Shown here: one piece after another, positions 59,768 to 64,000 of the stretch
Layout of the letters: each line of letters begins with the position of its first letter
How positions within the stretch are numbered: position 1 is the stretch's first letter
Assembly: GCF_000688235.1 (NCBI RefSeq)
Contig: NZ_JHYO01000019.1
Coordinates: 1 to 64,000, forward strand
Direction: 5' to 3'
Length of the DNA stretch: 64,000 nt
DNA from: Terasakiella pusilla DSM 6293
GTDB taxonomy: Bacteria; Pseudomonadota; Alphaproteobacteria; Rhodospirillales; Terasakiellaceae
The notes under the pieces: generated by a model
Databases searched by the model: none
Seen by the model: only the letters and a program-made list of their open reading frames with translations
What the model was told of the DNA's origin: nothing
Made by a program: the position numbers and the translations under genes

Positions 59768-60694
59768 TTAGCGTGTTGTATGTACATTAAAAAGGTCTTC
59801 TGGCTGTATTGTCAGGCCAAGGCCGATCTTGAAACAAACCAGCAGGACAATGAGCGCCAGCAGGAGTCTGATTTGTTCACCTTGTAATTTCATGGCGGCA
59901 CGGGCACCGAATTGTGCGCCAACAACTCCGCCAATCAATAGGATAAGTGCAAGTACAATGTCTACGGTCTGATTGGTTGCCGCCTGCAGGATGGTGACAT
60001 TTGCGGTGACAAAGATGATCTGAAATAAAGACGTGCCGATGACAATGTTTGTCGGCATGCCCAATAGATAGATCATGGCGGGCACCATGATGAAGCCACC
60101 ACCAACGCCCATGATCGCCACCAGAATCCCGACAATTAATCCAACCCCGATGGGAAGGAGAGCACTGATATAGAGTTTAGAGCGCCGAAATCTGGTTTTA
60201 AACGGCAAGCCATGCTGCCAGCCGGAATGGTCGCGCCGCTTGTGGGCCGTCCCGTAGGTGGTTAGGCCTTTACGCAGCCGAATGATGGCACGAACACTTT
60301 CGAAAAACATCAATCCGCCAATGGAGGAAAGCAGGACCACGTAAGACAGTTTAATGACCAGATCAATCTGTCCCAGTTGTTGCAGCAGGGTAAAGAGCCA
60401 GACACCCACGACGGAGCCGATAATACCGCCGACCAGTAGCATATACCCCATTTTAAAATCGACGTTTTTACGCCGCATATGGGCGATCACACCGGAGATG
60501 GAGGACGCAACGATCTGGTTGGATTGGGTGGCAACAGCAATGGGCGCAGGCACCCCGATTAAGATCAGCAACGGCGTAAGCAAAAAGCCACCGCCGACCC
60601 CGAATAGTCCGGACAGAAAGCCGACACCACCGCCCATTGCCAACAATAGAAAAAAATTGACCGATGTTTCAGCAATGGGAAGATAAACATTCAT
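59768..60694 (-). CDS. TauE/SafE family exporter 2 (paralogue)
   Basis: This 308-residue protein is highly similar to the exporter at 58690 through its whole length, with the same paired motifs (GFLSGLFGVGGGFLLTP and GILVAIMGVGGGFIMVP). The open frame extends upstream to 60775, but the ATG at 60694 gives MNVYLPIAETS, equivalent to the start of the paralogue (MNIYLPIAEIS), and is preferred. It is probably a tandem duplicate that has diverged; the TIGR02186 partner is present only beside copy 1. Confidence 0.88.
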   Translation of the reverse strand: MNVYLPIAETSVNFFLLLAMGGGVGFLSGLFGVGGGFLLTPLLILIGVPAPIAVATQSNQIVASSISGVIAHMRRKNVDFKMGYMLLVGGIIGSVVGVWLFTLLQQLGQIDLVIKLSYVVLLSSIGGLMFFESVRAIIRLRKGLTTYGTAHKRRDHSGWQHGLPFKTRFRRSKLYISALLPIGVGLIVGILVAIMGVGGGFIMVPAMIYLLGMPTNIVIGTSLFQIIFVTANVTILQAATNQTVDIVLALILLIGGVVGAQFGARAAMKLQGEQIRLLLALIVLLVCFKIGLGLTIQPEDLFNVHTTR

Positions 60695-60790
60695 AGCAGC
60701 AGCCGACCTGAAATTACGGGGCGAGCTTTGATATATATACACTCCGTCAGGCGTTGTGAAGCGCTTTCCAAGCAAACAAGAGGGTAAAAA

Positions 60791-61144
60791 TTAGAGTTCG
60801 TTAGACATTTTTAGCAGGGACACCTTGATGCGCTGCAAGTCTTTTGCCACGGTTTCCCAGACGATCCTGGGGTCAACATCGAAATATTCATGGGCAAGAA
60901 AGTTCCGCATATGGCGCAGGTTTTCCCAAGGAATCGTGGGGTAGTGCTTTCTGATTTTGTTCGGGACATGGTGGGTTGCTTCGCCCACGATTTCCAGATT
61001 GCGAATGACAGCATCAATGGTGCGGTTGTCCGATAGAAAATCCTGTCGGGTCATGCCTTGTACATAGCCTTCAATTTTCCCGATGGCGAAGATCATCTGG
61101 TGAAGGTGAAAGGTCCAGCGTTCGGCCTCTTGCGGCTTAGTCAT
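60791..61144 (-). CDS. HepT-like (DUF86) toxin
   Basis: This 117-residue helical protein belongs to the HepT/DUF86 family. The catalytic R-x4-H-x-Y motif is present in HMRNFLAHEYF (about residues 83-93). HepT is an RNase toxin inactivated by AMPylation of the tyrosine of that motif by the MntA nucleotidyltransferase. The ATG at 61144 overlaps the end of the upstream mntA-like gene by 8 bp; an in-frame ATG at 61159 is the alternative. Antitoxin-first order matches known systems. Confidence 0.85.
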   Translation of the reverse strand: MTKPQEAERWTFHLHQMIFAIGKIEGYVQGMTRQDFLSDNRTIDAVIRNLEIVGEATHHVPNKIRKHYPTIPWENLRHMRNFLAHEYFDVDPRIVWETVAKDLQRIKVSLLKMSNEL

Positions 61145-61430
61145 GATAGACGACCTCATGCAAAACCTTATCTTTTAGTTCTGGACACAGCATTTCATGG
61201 GTTGCCAGATCCACACGACGGGCTAAAGCACTTTCCAGCAGGAGATGGAGCTCCGCCAATTGCAGGAGTCCCGGTGTCTCGATAAATTCCACCAGCAGAT
61301 CAATGTCACTTTCCGGTCGCGCCGTATCACGGGCGAAGGAACCAAAAATACCGATGCGTTTTACCCCAAAGGGCTTCAAATCCTGTTCGAGGTTTTTCAG
61401 TTTAACAAAGATATCTTCTTTACATTTCAT
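61137..61430 (-). CDS. MntA-like minimal nucleotidyltransferase antitoxin
   Basis: This 97-residue protein is a minimal nucleotidyltransferase. The signature GSFAR-x7-DID (in the stretch RIGIFGSFARDTARPESDID) supplies the metal-binding aspartates. MntA antitoxins AMPylate HepT. It is the first gene of the two-gene unit, 25 bp downstream of uvrA's end. The motif is intact, so the pair may be functional. Confidence 0.88.
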   Translation of the reverse strand: MKCKEDIFVKLKNLEQDLKPFGVKRIGIFGSFARDTARPESDIDLLVEFIETPGLLQLAELHLLLESALARRVDLATHEMLCPELKDKVLHEVVYHD

Positions 61431-61455
61431 GGCCTTGCCCTACATGGCTGTGTGA

Positions 61456-64000
61456 CTATTTCAAATAGGTTTTGAGATATTTACCGGTATAACTTTCTTC
61501 AACAGTGCAGATGCTTTCCGGTGTGCCCGCCGCGACAATCCGGCCGCCTTTTGATCCCCCTTCCGGGCCAATATCAATAATATGGTCGGCGGTCTTGATG
61601 ACTTCCAGATTATGTTCAATCACCACAACGGTGTTGCCTTGTTCGACCAAGACATGCAGGACTTCCAGCAGCTTTTTAACATCATCAAAATGTAGGCCCG
61701 TTGTCGGTTCGTCCAGAATATAGATGGTCTTTCCGGTTGCACGTTTGGATAGTTCCTTGGCGAGCTTGACCCGCTGGGCCTCCCCCCCGGATAGGGTAGT
61801 GGCTTGTTGGCCTAAACGCACATAGCCCAGACCGACTTTTTCCAGCGTGACCATCTTGTCGCGAATGGTCGGCACGGCCTTAAAGAAGTCCACCGCTTCT
61901 TCAACCGTCATATCCAGTACATCTGCAATGGACTTGCCGCGGAATTTGACTTCCAGTGTTTCGCGGTTATAGCGATGGCCCTTACAGACGTCACATTGCA
62001 CGTATACATCGGGCAGGAAGTGCATTTCAATTTTGATTACCCCATCGCCCTGACAGGCCTCACAGCGTCCGCCTTTGACGTTGAAGGAGAAACGACCAGG
62101 TTTGTAGCCACGGGTTTTTGCTTCAGGCAGGGCGGCAAACCAATCGCGAATGGGGGAGAAGGCGCCTGTGTAGGTCGCCGGGTTGGAGCGCGGTGTACGC
62201 CCGATCGGGGATTGGTCGATATCAACGATTTTGTCGATAAATTCGACGCCTTCCAGTTTTTTATGTTCTCCCGGATGTAGGCGCGCGCCATGGAGCTTTT
62301 TCGCAAGCGCTTTATAGAGTGTCTCGATGACGAGGGAGGATTTACCGCCACCGGAGACACCGGTGACGCAGGTGAAGGTGCCCAGCGGAATTTCTGCATT
62401 AACGTTTTGCAGATTGTTGACGGTTGCACCTTTAATCTTGATGGATTGGCCTTTGCGCCCTTTGCGGCGGGTGGCCGGGACGTCGATCTGTTGCATGCCG
62501 GTGAGATATTGGCCGGTCAAACTGTCGGGGTTGGCCATCACTTCGTCCGGTGTGCCTTGGGCAACGACGGTGCCGCCATGGACGCCGGCGCGCGGTCCCA
62601 TGTCGATCAGATAATCGGCGCTGCGAATGGCGTCTTCATCATGTTCAACAACAATGACGGTATTGTCGAGATCGCGCAGACGCACCAAGGTTTCCAACAG
62701 TCGGTCATTGTCACGTTGATGCAGGCCGATGGAGGGCTCATCCAAGACATATAACACGCCGGTCAGGCCGGAGCCGATTTGGGAGGCAAGACGAATTCGC
62801 TGACTTTCCCCACCTGATAAGGTACCGGATGAGCGAGACAGTGTCAGATACTCCAGCCCCACGTTGACGAGAAATCCAAGGCGCTCATTAATTTCGCGCA
62901 GGATACGGTAGGCGATTTCCTGTTGTTTTTTACTGAGTTTGCTTTCCAGTCCCGCATACCATTTTGCCGCTTCATCGATGGAAAAGGCAGTGACTTCGCT
63001 AATATGCAACCCGTCGATTTTAACCGCGAGGGCTTCGGGGCGCAAACGATGCCCGCCGCAATCGGAACATCCCGTTACCGTCTGGTATTTGGACAGTTCA
63101 TCACGCACCCACGAGCTGTCGGTTTCACGCCAGCGGCGTTCCATGTTCGGGATCACGCCTTCAAATGGTTTTGTCACCTGATAGGATCGTTTGCCGTCGT
63201 TGTAGGCAATCGTGATCTCGTCTTTACCGGAGCCGTAAAGCACTGTGTCCTGCATTTCTTTGGGCAGTTTGTTGAACGGTTTTTCAATGTCGACGTTGAA
63301 ATGTGCCGCGATCGCTTTCAGGGTTTGACCATAATAAACGCTGGAAGAATTGGCCCAAGGCGCAACCGCATCTTTTAGGGGCAGGGCTTCGTCTGGCACC
63401 ACGAGTTGCGGGTCGAAATACATTTCTGTGCCCAAACCGTCACAGCTGGGACAGGCACCAAAGGGGTTGTTGAAGGAAAACAGGCGGGGTTCAATTTCAT
63501 CAATGGTGAAGCCAGACACCGGACAGGCAAATTTCGCAGAAAAGGTGTGACGCTCCCCGGATTTGGCATCTTCAGCAAACAGCAAGCCGTCGGCAAGTTC
63601 AAGCGCGGTTTCAATACTGTCGGCAAGGCGGCTTTCCACCCCTTCGCGTAGGACAAGGCGGTCAACAACCACCTCGATATCATGTTTGATCTTTTTATTG
63701 AGGGCGGGGACTTCATCCACATCGTAAAGGTCGCCATCCACCTTGACCCGTTGAAAGCCCTTTTTTTGCAGCTCCAGAAACTCTTTGCGATATTCACCTT
63801 TGCGACCCCGCACGATCGGGGCGAGGATATAAAGCCGCGTACCTTCTTCCAAGTCCATGATCCGGTCCACCATCTGGGAGACGGTCTGGCTTTCAATCGG
63901 CAGGCCTGTGGCGGGGGAGTGGGGGACACCAACGCGCGCCCACAAAAGACGCATGTAGTCATAAATCTCGGTGACCGTCCCGACTGTGGAACGCGGGTTT
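61456..64000 (-). CDS. uvrA: UvrA excinuclease ABC subunit A (5' end outside window)
   Basis: The gene enters from the right edge and stops at 61456; about 848 residues are visible. The first visible codons read [19 protein letters not shown], typical of a position about 100 residues into UvrA, so the ATG at 63954 is internal. Features in order are a zinc-binding CPSCDG, ABC signature [19 protein letters not shown], Walker [14 protein letters not shown], second Walker [11 protein letters not shown], second zinc module (CEACQGDG and [10 protein letters not shown]), second signature [15 protein letters not shown] and Walker [13 protein letters not shown]. It recognises DNA damage in nucleotide excision repair. 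Housekeeping gene marking the end of the accessory region. Confidence 0.97.
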   Translation of the reverse strand, partial: NPRSTVGTVTEIYDYMRLLWARVGVPHSPATGLPIESQTVSQMVDRIMDLEEGTRLYILAPIVRGRKGEYRKEFLELQKKGFQRVKVDGDLYDVDEVPALNKKIKHDIEVVVDRLVLREGVESRLADSIETALELADGLLFAEDAKSGERHTFSAKFACPVSGFTIDEIEPRLFSFNNPFGACPSCDGLGTEMYFDPQLVVPDEALPLKDAVAPWANSSSVYYGQTLKAIAAHFNVDIEKPFNKLPKEMQDTVLYGSGKDEITIAYNDGKRSYQVTKPFEGVIPNMERRWRETDSSWVRDELSKYQTVTGCSDCGGHRLRPEALAVKIDGLHISEVTAFSIDEAAKWYAGLESKLSKKQQEIAYRILREINERLGFLVNVGLEYLTLSRSSGTLSGGESQRIRLASQIGSGLTGVLYVLDEPSIGLHQRDNDRLLETLVRLRDLDNTVIVVEHDEDAIRSADYLIDMGPRAGVHGGTVVAQGTPDEVMANPDSLTGQYLTGMQQIDVPATRRKGRKGQSIKIKGATVNNLQNVNAEIPLGTFTCVTGVSGGGKSSLVIETLYKALAKKLHGARLHPGEHKKLEGVEFIDKIVDIDQSPIGRTPRSNPATYTGAFSPIRDWFAALPEAKTRGYKPGRFSFNVKGGRCEACQGDGVIKIEMHFLPDVYVQCDVCKGHRYNRETLEVKFRGKSIADVLDMTVEEAVDFFKAVPTIRDKMVTLEKVGLGYVRLGQQATTLSGGEAQRVKLAKELSKRATGKTIYILDEPTTGLHFDDVKKLLEVLHVLVEQGNTVVVIEHNLEVIKTADHIIDIGPEGGSKGGRIVAAGTPESICTVEESYTGKYLKTYLK

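Noticed and set aside
63954..64000. ATG at 63954 as the start of uvrA
   Set aside because: The frame continues to the window edge with conserved UvrA sequence, so this methionine is internal.

Overview
The window reads as chromosomal DNA of an alphaproteobacterium of roughly 50% GC. The clues are an alphaproteobacterial-type FdxA, a TIGR02186-like protein beside TauE/SafE exporters, and uvrA; a marine Rhodospirillales relative such as Terasakiella or Thalassospira is a guess, not a demonstration. It holds two large accessory blocks between short housekeeping stretches.

Block 1 (about 0.4-18.4 kb) is a catabolic cluster for an N-heterocycle, most probably nicotinate or 6-hydroxynicotinate. 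It encodes a molybdenum hydroxylase (FAD subunit plus a fused 2Fe-2S/molybdopterin subunit), a 6-hydroxynicotinate reductase homologue, a UPF0280 protein, two tandem DUF1185 proteins, an ABC importer with fused LivH-LivM permease, a MarR regulator, an aldehyde:ferredoxin oxidoreductase-like protein, an enamidase homologue, and the molybdenum-cofactor helpers XdhC and MocA. Divergent fdxA could supply low-potential electrons. Similar GTATAC/TTAGCACAC-type operator sequences occur in the fdxA/hydroxylase and AOR/enamidase intergenic regions, with a weaker copy before marR, which suggests one MarR-controlled regulon.

Block 2 (about 18.5-57.8 kb) is a complete Ysc-family type III secretion island. 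It has two chaperone/effector pairs at its ends, the lcrG-tip-tip-sycD-translocator operon, the sctI-J-K-L-N-O-P operon, the divergent sctQ-R-S-T-U operon, and the sctD-E-F-C-W-sycN-X-Y-V operon. An ECF sigma factor, an STAS antagonist, an HATPase anti-sigma and a SpoIIE phosphatase form a partner-switching circuit comparable to Bordetella BtrS/V/W/U. The phosphatase sits in a six-gene operon of membrane sensors that share a periplasmic domain; one is fused to a complete MFS transporter and one gene encodes an orphan periplasmic binding protein. Eight transcription units carry the same promoter element, GAAAC-N15-GTTAC or a close variant with identical spacing, and a ninth weaker copy lies inside the anti-sigma gene. 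I infer these are the promoters of the resident ECF sigma factor. This sensor-array/partner-switch/ECF regulon is the most novel system in the window.

The right end (57.9-64 kb) holds a TIGR02186 protein, two paralogous TauE/SafE exporters, a HepT/MntA toxin-antitoxin pair and the 3' part of uvrA. The left edge holds the start of an IS1182-like transposase. I saw no tRNA, rRNA or CRISPR array.
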